A stretch of DNA of 64,000 nt from Paenibacillus sp. AN1007. Its GTDB lineage: Bacteria > Bacillota > Bacilli > Paenibacillales > Paenibacillaceae. Below, in pieces: positions 33,050 through 41,731 of the stretch. Position numbers and translations under genes: made by a program. Under the pieces are notes generated by a model that did not search any database, had not been told where the DNA came from, and was given only the letters and a program-made list of their open reading frames with translations. The stretch covers positions 5,343,501-5,407,500 of the forward strand of contig NZ_CP159992.1 of assembly GCF_040702995.1 (NCBI RefSeq), given 5' to 3'. How positions within the stretch are numbered: position 1 is the first letter of the stretch; each line of letters begins with the position of its first letter.

Positions 33050-33685
33050 CTAGGTGAGCGTTTCGGCCACATTAATCGGATGCAGTGCTCCATCTACGGC
33101 AAAAGAAGCCTGCCCAGTCTCTTCCGAGACGACCAGCACAACCGCATCTGTCAGTTCACTTAATCCGAGTGCCGCCCGGTGGCGTGTACCCAGCTTTCGC
33201 TCATGCGCTTCAGCCTGGGATAGCGGCAGTACATTACCAGCAGATACAATTTGATTACCGCGAATAAGCACGGCCCCATCATGCAGCGGCGCGCCCGGAA
33301 TGAAGAGCGACTCGAGCAGCGCATGCGTTACTTTGGCATCCACCGCTACCCCGGAATGAATCATCGGCGCAAGCGGAACTTCCCGTTCAATCACGATCAG
33401 TGCCCCATACCTGCGGTCAGACAGATGCTGCACGCTGGACGTCAGCTCTGCGAACTTCTCGGTAAATGGAGACAGGTAACAGTCGAGATAAAAAGAAGAT
33501 GCGAGCACCTCAATGTGTTTGATCTCGGCCCGAATCTCGGCAAACTGCCCCAGCAAACAGACACTGTCATGGTCAAAACGCGATAATGTCTGATTCATTC
33601 GCTCTGCTACGCGGTGCAGGTCTGCCTTCAGCTTCTGCCGCATCAAGGAACTGTCGCAGTCTGCTTGTCCTGTTTGCTGTTCCAT
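33050..33685 (-). CDS. cdaS: Sporulation-type diadenylate cyclase (CdaS-like)
   Basis: Condenses two ATP into c-di-AMP. The DAC (DisA_N) domain in the C-terminal two thirds has the catalytic motifs LHDGAV and GTRHRAALG. The N-terminal ~70 residues form two predicted helices without a membrane span or DisA DNA-binding domain, the layout of CdaS, where these helices are autoinhibitory and the protein is made in the forespore. 211 residues matches CdaS. GGGAGGCGG precedes the ATG by 8-9 bases. Confidence 0.9.
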   Translation of the reverse strand: MEQQTGQADCDSSLMRQKLKADLHRVAERMNQTLSRFDHDSVCLLGQFAEIRAEIKHIEVLASSFYLDCYLSPFTEKFAELTSSVQHLSDRRYGALIVIEREVPLAPMIHSGVAVDAKVTHALLESLFIPGAPLHDGAVLIRGNQIVSAGNVLPLSQAEAHERKLGTRHRAALGLSELTDAVVLVVSEETGQASFAVDGALHPINVAETLT

Positions 33686-33931
33686 CTTGTGCCGCCTCCC
33701 TCTTCTCCATTATTGTCTGCACTCAGACTCGGCAGCGTTTGGGCTCGAATTCCATCATTAGTACCCATACCTTGCCCGCCAAAGACAAGCTTTATGCAGC
33801 GATAAGCTGTGAGGCTGTCACAAGAGAAACAAACAAGACGGACTGCTGAGCAAAAATCCACATACCTGTCATGAAATAAATTTGGATAAATGTTACAATA
33901 AATGCAATGCATTAATTAAGGGAGAGAAGTA

Positions 33932-34372
33932 ATGAAGAAACGAAATTACTACCTTTTTGCGTCTATGATCATTCTTTTAGCTGTCGGATTATGGCTCTTT
34001 ACAATGAATTCAACAAAGTCTCTTAAAGAGGCTGCATGGGACGATGTTAACTTTGACACGATCACCTCAATAGATATCGAAAAGGGTCATGACCAAAAAG
34101 TAACCATTACAGACAAAGATGAAATTCATAAAATAATGAGCAGTTTGTCAGCCCTTGAAGTGAAGAAAAATTCCAGGGTTTCCTTAGATTTCAATGAGGT
34201 GTATAGGCTCTTTGTTGATGTAAATCATGGCGCAAGACTTGGAATGCATTTATATGATAATAAGTATATCGATGTCTACGATTACGAAGCGTCTCCTAAA
34301 AAGAACTCATCTATGCATTATCAAATTTCAAGTCAGTTCGATCACAGAATAATTCAGGATTATGTAAAATGA
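33932..34372 (+). CDS. Membrane-anchored or secreted protein, unknown
   Basis: 146 residues. An N-terminal anchor (YYLFASMIILLAVGLWLF) is followed by a small soluble domain with Asp/Lys-rich strands (FDTITSIDIEKGHDQKVTIT, DKDEIHKIMSSLSALEVKK) similar in layout to DUF5301-type extracellular domains, though no family can be assigned firmly. GGGAGAGAAG precedes the ATG. Monocistronic, with a strong terminator directly after. Confidence 0.75.
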   Translation: MKKRNYYLFASMIILLAVGLWLFTMNSTKSLKEAAWDDVNFDTITSIDIEKGHDQKVTITDKDEIHKIMSSLSALEVKKNSRVSLDFNEVYRLFVDVNHGARLGMHLYDNKYIDVYDYEASPKKNSSMHYQISSQFDHRIIQDYVK

Positions 34373-34377
34373 AAAAA

Positions 34378-34425
34378 CGCAAAGAAGCTGAATTGACATC
34401 ACCAGCTTCTTTGCGACATTTATTT
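34378..34425 (+). terminator. Rho-independent terminator
   Basis: CGCAAAGAAGCTG and CAGCTTCTTTGCG form a 13-bp perfect stem followed by ACATTTATTTT. Confidence 0.88.
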
Positions 34426-34489
34426 TCAGCTATTTTCAGCTGCTCCTTACTCTGAATTGATTAATATTCAGATTCCGATCCTGACCTCG

Positions 34490-36061
34490 TTATTGTGCCT
34501 TGCCGTACGAACCTGCTTTAAACGTCGTCGGATCATACCATTTGTATCCTGCAGCCGGGGCAGCCCAAGGTTCTACTTTCGGTTCGGTGGATGCAGACGG
34601 TGTCTCCATTGGCAGCAGGCTTGTTACGTTATCCAATGTCAGACCTGGCACTTGGGCCAGGCTGGTATAGCTTTCTTTCACCGCCAGCCATTTCACGGTA
34701 TTCACGAGGAACGCGGCGTCGTCCACCTCTTTGAAGCCATCATATGTCTTCTTGGTGGCTCCGTTTTCTTCACGCAAATACTTCGGCGTTGCATCTTCAA
34801 CCGGAGAAGAATCACCGATAAATGCGGCTTTCCCTGCGCCTACTTTGGCAATTGCAGCGTAAGCCCCTTCCGCTCGCCCGCCTCCATTGTACACGCCCTG
34901 ATCGACGGCATTATTCCACTTGGACACGCCGTTTGGAACATACACTAATCCTTTGGCTTTGTTCGGGTCCATAATGGCAATGGTTGATCCCGCATGCATT
35001 GCCACAGCTTGTACACCTGTTGTAATGCCAAAAGACTGCGCTGGTGTTACGATATCCGTGGCATTCACATCACCTAATGCGTTATAGCGGAAACGAACAC
35101 CAAAGTTGTTCCCCAGCCAGTCCGAACTGATTACCCCCTGCATGGCTGGCGATGCTGCTTCCGCGGAGGACATGCCTTTCGCTGGATTCAGGAAAGCTCC
35201 CCGGCGGTATCCATTGAACACCTCGGAGGAATCCCAGCGGTTTTTGTTCCGGTCTGCATTATAATGATCCGAGATAAAGAAGATACTTCCACCGTTCTGT
35301 ACATACTGCAGGAGCGCGGCCTGCTCTGTCGCTTTGAATGGCACGTTGGCTTCGCCGATGACAAACACGTCATAGTCCTTCAATTTGTTATAGGTGTAAG
35401 CCTGTTCACCAAATGTATACGGGATGCTGCGTTCCAGCTGATCCACGGTAAAGCCTGCGTTTCGCAAACCGTTTGCAAAGTCTGAAAAAGCTCCATCAAT
35501 AATCCAGTCGGCTGCACCTGCGGTCTGGGCATGCGTGTTATCAAACAGTACTTTTTTGCCTGTACCATCCGGCAGGGTCGTTCCCGGGTTCGGGTTCGGC
35601 TCTGGATTAGGGTTCGTGGTTCCTGACGAGAAGGTAATTGAGGTTGGATTTTTGACTCCGGCATAACTGTTATATGCGCCCAGCGTTCCAGTGACGATAA
35701 TTTTTTTGCCTACCAGATCCGGATTTGAAGCCAGTCCGTATTGAGCACGAAACGAAGAAGAGATCTGCACATTGAGCAGTTTGTTGTTCGAGCGTTCCGA
35801 TGCCGAATCCGCAATCAGCACATTGAAATCATTGGCATATGGAGAGGTGAACTTGGCCGTCAGTGACCCTGTCGCATGTCCCACAACATAACCTTCGACG
35901 GCTGCCGTGCCTCCGCTGCTCTGGGAAGCAATAGCCTGTGATACGGTAAGTGGTGCTGCGGCCTGAACCGGAGTCTGATATCCCGGAACCAGTAATGCTG
36001 CGGCCATCATCATAAAAACCAGGAATGCCCCAATCCACTGCTGCCTTAACGCCTTTTTCAT
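34490..36061 (-). CDS. Secreted protein with OB-fold (DUF6359/YhcR-like) and amidotransferase-like domains
   Basis: 523 residues. Sec signal with span FLVFMMMAAALLVPG, cleavage near VQAAA. Residues ~37-150 (LTVSQAIASQSSGGTAAVEGYVVGH, KIIVTGTLGAYNSYAGVKN) match the OB-fold found at the N-terminus of YhcR-like nucleases and DUF6359 proteins. A Pro/Asn/Gly linker (NPNPEPNPNPG) leads to a ~330-residue domain (KKVLFDNTHAQTAGAADW, FVIGEANVPFKATEQ, IFFISDHYNADRN) resembling DUF4350/class I glutamine-amidotransferase-like folds of extracellular proteins. No nuclease motif seen in the second domain. Function unknown; a monocistronic gene. Confidence 0.8.
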   Translation of the reverse strand: MKKALRQQWIGAFLVFMMMAAALLVPGYQTPVQAAAPLTVSQAIASQSSGGTAAVEGYVVGHATGSLTAKFTSPYANDFNVLIADSASERSNNKLLNVQISSSFRAQYGLASNPDLVGKKIIVTGTLGAYNSYAGVKNPTSITFSSGTTNPNPEPNPNPGTTLPDGTGKKVLFDNTHAQTAGAADWIIDGAFSDFANGLRNAGFTVDQLERSIPYTFGEQAYTYNKLKDYDVFVIGEANVPFKATEQAALLQYVQNGGSIFFISDHYNADRNKNRWDSSEVFNGYRRGAFLNPAKGMSSAEAASPAMQGVISSDWLGNNFGVRFRYNALGDVNATDIVTPAQSFGITTGVQAVAMHAGSTIAIMDPNKAKGLVYVPNGVSKWNNAVDQGVYNGGGRAEGAYAAIAKVGAGKAAFIGDSSPVEDATPKYLREENGATKKTYDGFKEVDDAAFLVNTVKWLAVKESYTSLAQVPGLTLDNVTSLLPMETPSASTEPKVEPWAAPAAGYKWYDPTTFKAGSYGKAQ

Positions 36062-36343
36062 ATCCTCTTTCTCCTCCTCCGCATCGTTTGATGCCTGTGC
36101 ATAATGTTTTCCCTCAGGTGGTTCGGTTCGTTTGTTTCTATCTTGATAACTTATGCTTGTCCCTATTTAATTTAATGCTTCATATGATGAATTCCTCTAT
36201 GTTTATGTAAAATTTTTGAAAAAATTTCTCCGAGTGTTTATATCGTGATTTCGATACGAATAAGGCTTTTTATCAAAAAAGTTGAGTGATCTCAAGGTTA
36301 AGCATTGCATTTTACTCGAATACGAGGCATAATGTGATTATAT

Positions 36344-36362
36344 ATGATAATGATTATCATTC
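36344..36362 (+). promoter_or_regulatory. Fur box
   Basis: ATGATAATGATTATCATTC matches the canonical GATAATGAT-A-ATCATTATC inverted repeat at nearly every position. It lies ~75 bases before the small gene at 36438 and ~280 before the secreted-protein start on the other strand. Iron-Fur repression of the small gene is the likely role. Confidence 0.85.
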
Positions 36363-36437
36363 TTGAGCTTGTTATGGTGCAGTAGGACAATGACAACTAT
36401 GCTTACGACTTTATAGATAAAGGGGAACGAACATCGA

Positions 36438-36593
36438 ATGAACACAACTCTGCAAAAGGCTGACCTGCAGCTGGACGATTATTTGGATCTTCTGAACCTG
36501 GCGACCCATCTGGGTGATACGAGATGGCAAAAGGAAATTATCCGCAAACTGGCATATACTTATCCCAAAGCAGCTTGCAAACAACCACAATAG
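36438..36593 (+). CDS. Small (51-residue) protein downstream of a Fur box
   Basis: Begins MNTTLQKADLQLDDYLDLLN and continues LATHLGDTRWQKEIIRKLAY with a basic, Cys-containing tail (KAACKQPQ); two predicted helices, no membrane span. AAAGGGG lies 12 bases before the ATG. A terminator follows at 36675. The Fur box points to synthesis under iron limitation, as for the small Fbp iron-sparing proteins of Bacillus, though the sequence does not match those. Too short for most gene finders. Confidence 0.65.
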   Translation: MNTTLQKADLQLDDYLDLLNLATHLGDTRWQKEIIRKLAYTYPKAACKQPQ

Positions 36594-36674
36594 CTCACTG
36601 CCTAGACAAAAATATGTGAGCTGCGATTCATGGACTGAAAGAAATCTTATCCAATTCAAGAATTAACGATGACT

Positions 36675-36719
36675 GCCTGCGAAGAATTCATGCTTTTGAA
36701 TTCGGTCGTGGGCTTTTTT
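36675..36719 (+). terminator. Terminator of the Fur-box small gene
   Basis: GAATTC arms (36684-36689, 36698-36703), extended outward by GCCTGCGA/TCGTGGGC, followed by six T. Confidence 0.7.
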
Positions 36720-36828
36720 GCATCTATATCTTGCGTTACAATAGGATGCAATCATGTGCGGATTCATTTTGAATGCAGAAACTTACAGCCGCACATATGG
36801 GAAACTAAATTGGAGCAGAGGAGCTTAC

Positions 36829-37359
36829 ATGATGCAGCTTGAAACCGAAAGATTACTTATCCGCGAGATTGTAGAAAGTGACTGGCAGCACATACATACG
36901 TACACCTCCCTGCCCGAAATAACGGAGCACACCGCATGGGGACCGAACACGGAGGAGGATACCCGGGCTTATGTGCAGGATGTAATCCGTATGCAGCAGA
37001 CGGAGCCGAGAGAAGGGTATGAGCTGGCGATTGTTTTGAAAAAAGAAGGCATTCTCATCGGTGGCGCTGGGCTCCACCTTGTGGATCAGACCAACGCCGA
37101 GATCGGCTATGTCCTGCATCCCGCGTACCAGGGGCATGGATATGTTACGGAAGCATGCCGTGTACTGCTTCACTTTGGATTCAGGGAACTTGGCATTCAC
37201 CGCATTTTTGCCAAATGCCGCCCTGAAAATCCTGCCTCCGAGCGAGTCATGGAGCGCATCGAGATGCAGCGTGAAGGTTTACTGCGGGAGCATTGGTTCT
37301 ATAAAGGGTCATATCATGACTCCGTGCTCTATTCCATACTGGATCGGGAGTTAGAATAA
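36829..37359 (+). CDS. GNAT-family N-acetyltransferase (RimJ/RimL type)
   Basis: 176 residues from the ATG at 36829, starting MMQLETERLLIREI as in ribosomal-protein-type acetyltransferases. The acetyl-CoA pyrophosphate loop is GYVLHPAYQGHGYVTEA (Q-x-x-G-x-G), followed by the typical FRELGIHRIFAKCRPENPAS helix-strand. GAGGAG lies 5-8 bases upstream of the tandem ATG; the longer frame from 36754 has no site. Acceptor (protein, antibiotic or small amine) unknown. Confidence 0.9.
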   Translation: MMQLETERLLIREIVESDWQHIHTYTSLPEITEHTAWGPNTEEDTRAYVQDVIRMQQTEPREGYELAIVLKKEGILIGGAGLHLVDQTNAEIGYVLHPAYQGHGYVTEACRVLLHFGFRELGIHRIFAKCRPENPASERVMERIEMQREGLLREHWFYKGSYHDSVLYSILDRELE

Positions 37360-37621
37360 ACTAAACAGACATTTATCTGCGCAGCGGTAATATACATTTA
37401 TGAGGCAGCGCTGGATCAGGGGATTCTAGCGTTTGGAGATGTACCTTGTGAGTGCTGCCTTGGGGCTGCAGCGTGTGGGATGCAGCTTGAGTGCTGATAG
37501 GTTGTAAGTAATATGTTTTGAGAGGTAACGATGTGCTGTCCTAGTAAATACCTGCTGTGTCTTTGAGGTGCTGCGGATGCTCCTAACAGTGAGTCAACAG
37601 CGTATAAACAGCAATGAAATT

Positions 37622-37818
37622 TCTAACGATCTCCAGAAACCTTATTTGGGTAATTTACTGCAATTTGTAATTCTAACGATTCCCAGTAACGCTATTTCAT
37701 TAAAAACTCGCTAAATACCCACACTTTTCACTGGAATTGAAAAAATAACGTCTCTCCAGATCGTTACATTTTCAAAAGGACCGAAACACCTCAAATAAGC
37801 TCCTCTCGAATCGTTAGC
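37622..37818. repeat. Four-unit dispersed repeat: two direct, two inverted copies
   Basis: Units start at 37622 and 37672 (TCTAACGATCTCCAGAAAC and TCTAACGATTCCCAGTAAC, each then TATTT) and, inverted, end at 37768 and 37818 (reverse complements TGTAACGATCTGGAGAGACG and GCTAACGATTCGAGAGGAGC, then TTATTT). Consensus TCTAACGAT, ~11 bases, TTATTT, spaced 40-50 bases. The 2+2 dyad order allows a ~200-base foldback. This looks like a REP/MITE-like Paenibacillus intergenic repeat. The flanking bases 37360-37621 show nothing else. Confidence 0.75.
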
Positions 37819-37859
37819 CGCAGTCGGGGTAATAAAATCATTCTTCGCGCCTAGTTAGT

Positions 37860-37895
37860 GGTTGGTTGGTTGGTTGGTTGGTTGGTTGGTTGGTT
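37860..37895. repeat. Tetranucleotide tandem repeat (GGTT)9
   Basis: Nine perfect GGTT units in a non-coding gap. A four-base unit could mediate frame or spacing switching, but no gene frame crosses it. Confidence 0.95.
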
Positions 37896-37950
37896 TTAGT
37901 TTCGATTATTATTGGGTACCTTTTTAGTTATCACTTTGTTATCACTTAGT

Positions 37951-37985
37951 AAAAAGACGAAGCAGCATAGGCTGCTTCGTCTTTT
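37951..37985. terminator. Strong bidirectional terminator
   Basis: AAAAGACGAAGCAGC, loop ATAG, GCTGCTTCGTCTTTT: 15-bp perfect stem. It may end the minus-strand fnr transcript. The 370 bases between it and fnr are pyrimidine-rich and without a gene. Confidence 0.9.
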
Positions 37986-38357
37986 ATTTCCGTCCCGATC
38001 TCGTTTCTCCCCACCGTACATCATCTCTATTTATTTGTTACCGTCACTTGCTGTCTATCATTTGTTAAACGTTACTTGTTACTATTTCCCAGTTTCGTTA
38101 TCCAACCATGTTAACCTTGTTTGTTCTCCGTCCACGTTAATAAGTCTCTTTTTTATCTTCTCCGCTCAACCGATCTTCCGGTTTTCTCTCTAAATTGCTC
38201 CCTATATCCAGAACGCCCTGCATCCTTCAGCACTTTTGCCATCTCCCGTTACGACCCCAATCGCCAGTGGAGATGACACAACTTTCCGTATGTTGTGTGC
38301 ATGGTATGCTGCGTTAATACTTAAATCTCCTGCTGTTTCAATCTATTGCTGCATCTT

Positions 38358-39137
38358 CTACAAACGGCACAGTTCCTTCGGACAGCTCGGGAACGAAGGG
38401 CATCCACACATACAGCGCAGCGCAGCCATATCCCGGATCATTAACTTACCGTCCATCATGTCCAAGGTACCCTGCTCTTTCCACGCGCCAAGCATACGTG
38501 TAACACTCTCCCGCGTTGCTCCGATCATCTCCGCAAGTTCAGTGTGATTCAGCTTCATCTCCAGCACGATACCGTCTGGAATAATCTTTCCATACGTGTT
38601 GCTGGCACGAATCAATGTCGAAGCAAGTGCACCTGCTTTGCCGTACAGCAGCAGGTCGCGGAATCTCGACTGGGTAATCCGCTGTGCGAGCGCCATCCAT
38701 TGCAGAAATTTCAGCGCCAGGTCTCCGTTTTTGCTCAGCACACTTTCGAGATCCGTCAGCGAGATGATGGCCAGTTCCCCTTTTTCCGCCATCTCTGCAC
38801 TGTAACTGTGATTTAGTCCGCCAATACCGCCAAATTCACCGATCAAATCACCACTTTGCTGAATCGACAGAATAATCTCTTTGCCATCCTCCGTCGATTT
38901 GGTCAGCTTCACCCGTCCCGAACGAATGTAGTACAGATATCCGGCTTCATCACCTTCCAAAAAGAGACTGTATCCCGACTTCACTTTCTTAGGCTGCATT
39001 TTCTCTTCAATCAGATTCCACTGCTCCGCTGTAACAAAAGACAGAATCCCACCTGTTTTCTGTGTCATTTTGCCCGCCTCCGTCTGTGTCCGCTCTGCTT
39101 TTTGGGTGATTCTTTCCACAAATACTGTACCCATCAT
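38358..39137 (-). CDS. fnr: Crp/Fnr-family regulator with C-terminal cysteine cluster (Fnr)
   Basis: 259 residues. Cyclic-nucleotide-like beta barrel (GYSLFLEGDEAGYLYYIRSG, GDLIGEFGGIGG), dimerisation helix, and HTH_Crp (LNHTELAEMIGATRESVTRM, with the E-x-x-S-R recognition motif). The C-terminus ends RCMCGCPSFPSCPKELCRL: a cluster of cysteines placed as in B. subtilis Fnr, which carries its 4Fe-4S cluster at the C-terminus rather than the N-terminus. GAGGGGG precedes the ATG. It likely activates anaerobic and nitrate genes; a perfect Fnr box lies 106 bases upstream. Confidence 0.88.
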   Translation of the reverse strand: MMGTVFVERITQKAERTQTEAGKMTQKTGGILSFVTAEQWNLIEEKMQPKKVKSGYSLFLEGDEAGYLYYIRSGRVKLTKSTEDGKEIILSIQQSGDLIGEFGGIGGLNHSYSAEMAEKGELAIISLTDLESVLSKNGDLALKFLQWMALAQRITQSRFRDLLLYGKAGALASTLIRASNTYGKIIPDGIVLEMKLNHTELAEMIGATRESVTRMLGAWKEQGTLDMMDGKLMIRDMAALRCMCGCPSFPSCPKELCRL

Positions 39138-39242
39138 TTTCGTCCCCCTCGGTGATTCCTTATGATTCCATCATATCGTGAAACAGACCGAAAGGTTATC
39201 GGGGGATTACCTGATCTTTGGCGGGAAACTCCCCCAATTCGC

Positions 39243-39258
39243 TGTGAGAAAAGTCACA
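39243..39258. promoter_or_regulatory. Fnr/Crp box
   Basis: TGTGA-GAAAAG-TCACA is a perfect TGTGA-N6-TCACA palindrome between fnr (-) and the gene at 39406 (+). Autoregulation of fnr or control of the divergent gene is inferred. Confidence 0.75.
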
Positions 39259-39405
39259 TATCATCAACAAAGACCCAGGTTAACGATGTATTCAACCTTG
39301 AATTGTCAATCTTTTACGTTAGTGCTAGCATACAGTTAAACGCTGGTACGTCTTCAAGCTTGTGAATCTGTAATCTTATGCATCTCCAGAATAGGAGGAA
39401 TACAT

Positions 39406-40239
39406 ATGTTATCGCTTGATAATGATCTTTGGGCAGAACTATCGGGTCCCTATGGCTCGGCCATAAATGTACCCGGTTTGCTGCAGCAATTAGAGCAGGC
39501 ATTCAGCCAAGAGGTTTTTGACACATTGTTTCAGGAATATCTGTTTCATCAGAACTCAATCTATACGGCTGCCTATGCCGTGATGCCATTTTTAGCAAAG
39601 CTGGCAGGTGAAACATCTGATGCTGCCGTGCGCAAAGAGCTGTTTATCCACTGCGGTATTATTGAAGCAAGCCGCAATGAAGAGCATCAGGTACCTTATC
39701 CGCCATCCTGGATTGAACTGGCCGAAGCCGTAGGCAGTACCCTCTGTACGCAGATGTACGGTGATTATGTGAATGCCATTAATCTATTCAGATCACTGAC
39801 AGAAGAAGTGCTGCATGATGCTGCTGAGTCATCCACAGATGACACCGAGAAGCGTTACATCCTCATTGCCGATGCTGCATTACGCGAATCCTACATTGTC
39901 GCTAATATGCTGATGACATTTACTGAAGGCGATGAATACGTAGCCGTATGCCCGGCCTGCGAAAATGAAGTGTACATATGGCCTGACGAAGATCATACCG
40001 TGCCCCTCCGTGCCTATGAAGATGATCCTGTCTTTCATACCGATCAGGAAGCTGTAGTTATTCAGCCCGCTTCTTCATTGGCAGATGAGGCCGCACAAGC
40101 TTTAGCAGAACGGGCCGGGAGGATCGGAGAGCAGAAACTTACAGCACATCTCCCTTATCTGGCAGGGAAAACCGTATGCCCGGCTTGCCGTGAGAATTTA
40201 TCTGTATGGCCTGCGTTACTGGGTACATTTACAATATAA
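39406..40239 (+). CDS. Zinc-ribbon-containing protein of unknown function
   Basis: 277 residues. The N-terminal ~170 residues are helical (MLSLDNDLWAELSGPYGSAI, YTAAYAVMPFLAKLAGE), HEAT-like. The C-terminal part has two CPAC knuckles (AVCPACENEVYIWP and TVCPACRENLSVWP) ~90 residues apart, each followed by a Trp-Pro, which could form a zinc ribbon. GGAGGAAT precedes the ATG. No family recognised; soluble and acidic. Divergent from fnr. Confidence 0.75.
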   Translation: MLSLDNDLWAELSGPYGSAINVPGLLQQLEQAFSQEVFDTLFQEYLFHQNSIYTAAYAVMPFLAKLAGETSDAAVRKELFIHCGIIEASRNEEHQVPYPPSWIELAEAVGSTLCTQMYGDYVNAINLFRSLTEEVLHDAAESSTDDTEKRYILIADAALRESYIVANMLMTFTEGDEYVAVCPACENEVYIWPDEDHTVPLRAYEDDPVFHTDQEAVVIQPASSLADEAAQALAERAGRIGEQKLTAHLPYLAGKTVCPACRENLSVWPALLGTFTI

Positions 40240-40482
40240 ATGAAGCAGCATCTTCTCTAATTGGCAGGAAAACTATGCTTCTCAGAGGTATTCGGTGCCC
40301 AGGTTCAGCATTTTACAGAATGCAAATAGGGGTTTTCCCTGAATTACAAGACTCATCAAAAAGTCTACAATAGAACTAACATCGTAATATCCTGATTGTA
40401 AATCGCTTTTCTATCCAACGAGCCTTGATTCAAGGTTACCCATATGTAATCCATATATGATCCGAAAAAGGAAGTGTCCCTC

Positions 40483-40908
40483 ATGCATGATGAAGTCTCA
40501 TCTGCCGTTCAGGAGATGATGAGCGGCCTGTGTCAGAGCACCACCGGCGATTTTTGCGGAATGGCCTGTGTGTCTGGATCGATGCTGCGCTGGAAATATA
40601 CCTCCGGGGCAACCAATGAACGTGTGAAACGGATGGCTATGCGCCCTGGACAAGATCTGGTAGGCACAGCGCTGAGAACGGGACGCACAGTCATGCTGGA
40701 TGAGCAATCCCGTGGAGAATATACGCCGGATCGCTGCCCGCTTATGCTTGCTGAACGGTTGGTATGTGCGATAGCCGTGCCCATGTTCAAGGAAGGCAGG
40801 CTGCCAAGCGGTGTACTGCTTGTAGGAAGCAGAACTCCCTGCACGTTTTCCCCCGAGATGGTTGTCCAAACGGAACAAACTGCCCGGCAGTTGGAGCAGT
40901 ATGCATGA
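40483..40908 (+). CDS. GAF-domain protein, NreA-like
   Basis: 141-residue single GAF domain (SSAVQEMMSGLCQSTTGDFC, PGQDLVGTALRTGRTVML, LVCAIAVPMFKEGRLPSGVL). In staphylococci NreA is a nitrate-binding GAF protein that modulates NreB/NreC; the same gene order, GAF then regulator then PAS kinase, is seen here. ATG at 40483 follows AAGGAAG by 8 bases. The upstream 240 bases hold no gene. A terminator separates it from the regulator gene. Confidence 0.75.
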   Translation: MHDEVSSAVQEMMSGLCQSTTGDFCGMACVSGSMLRWKYTSGATNERVKRMAMRPGQDLVGTALRTGRTVMLDEQSRGEYTPDRCPLMLAERLVCAIAVPMFKEGRLPSGVLLVGSRTPCTFSPEMVVQTEQTARQLEQYA

Positions 40909-40994
40909 GCGAGTACATGTGCAGGGCCTGAACTGCACCTCACCGGGATTACAGCTTCGCCACACATATTAACGATTTGTTTACATCTCATAAG

Positions 40995-41035
40995 GAGACT
41001 TTTCGGAGATTACCCTCTGAAAAGTCTCTTTTTTT
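40995..41035 (+). terminator. Terminator after the GAF gene
   Basis: GAGACTTTTC (40995-41004) and GAAAAGTCTC (41019-41028) form a 10-bp stem followed by seven T. A TATGAT just after may start the regulator transcript. Confidence 0.85.
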
Positions 41036-41080
41036 GGTATGATAGAGGTAGATGAAGGAAGCGGACAGGGGGAAATGATT

Positions 41081-41731
41081 GTGATTCGACTGTTAGTCGT
41101 AGATGACCATGTAGTTGTACGTTCCGGGTTGATCGCCCTGCTTGAGGGTAAGAACGATATACATATTGTTGGAGATGCAGCCGATGGCGACGAAGCCATT
41201 GCCAAAGCACAGGAGCTGAAACCGGATGTGGTTCTGATGGATTTCAGTATGCCTCCGGGCAAGGACGGATTAACCGCTACTGCCGAATTGAAGAAATTAA
41301 TGCCAAATATATCGATTTTAATACTAACGATGCATGATGATGAGGAATACCTGTTCCGCGCAATCCACGCCGGGGCTTCAGGGTACATTCTCAAGAGTGC
41401 GCCCCATGAAGAATTACTCGCTGCCATTCGTTCTGTAGCCGATGGAAGTGCCTACCTCTATCCAAGTGCAACCAAGCGATTAATGAGTGAGTATCTGGAC
41501 AAAGCCAAACAGGAAAATGCCGGGCCGTATGACACCCTATCGGATCGGGAGAAAGAGATTCTGTCCTGGATCGCCAAAGGATATGCGAATAAGGAAATTG
41601 CCGAGCATCTAGTCATCAGCGTCAAAACGGTGGAATCCCACAAAAGTAATCTGATGGAGAAGCTTGGCCTGCGCACCAGACCGGAACTGGTGAAGTTCGC
41701 GATGAAAAAGGGGTTGTTAAACTTTGAGTAA
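41081..41731 (+). CDS. NarL/LuxR-family response regulator (NreC-like)
   Basis: 216 residues. Receiver domain begins IRLLVVDDHVVVRSG; phosphoacceptor Asp in VVLMDFSMPPGKDG; Lys in ILKSAPHEE. The LuxR HTH reads LSDREKEILSWIAKGYANKEIAEHL, VISVKTVESHKSNLMEKLGL. The GTG start at 41081 gives 8-base spacing to AGGGGG and the canonical family N-terminus; longer starts are poor. Couples with the overlapping kinase; likely controls nitrate or oxygen-responsive genes together with Fnr. Confidence 0.9.
   Translation: MIRLLVVDDHVVVRSGLIALLEGKNDIHIVGDAADGDEAIAKAQELKPDVVLMDFSMPPGKDGLTATAELKKLMPNISILILTMHDDEEYLFRAIHAGASGYILKSAPHEELLAAIRSVADGSAYLYPSATKRLMSEYLDKAKQENAGPYDTLSDREKEILSWIAKGYANKEIAEHLVISVKTVESHKSNLMEKLGLRTRPELVKFAMKKGLLNFE

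Noticed and set aside
37860-37895. CRISPR-like direct repeats
   Set aside because: The GGTT array is a simple microsatellite without spacers; no cas genes are in the window.
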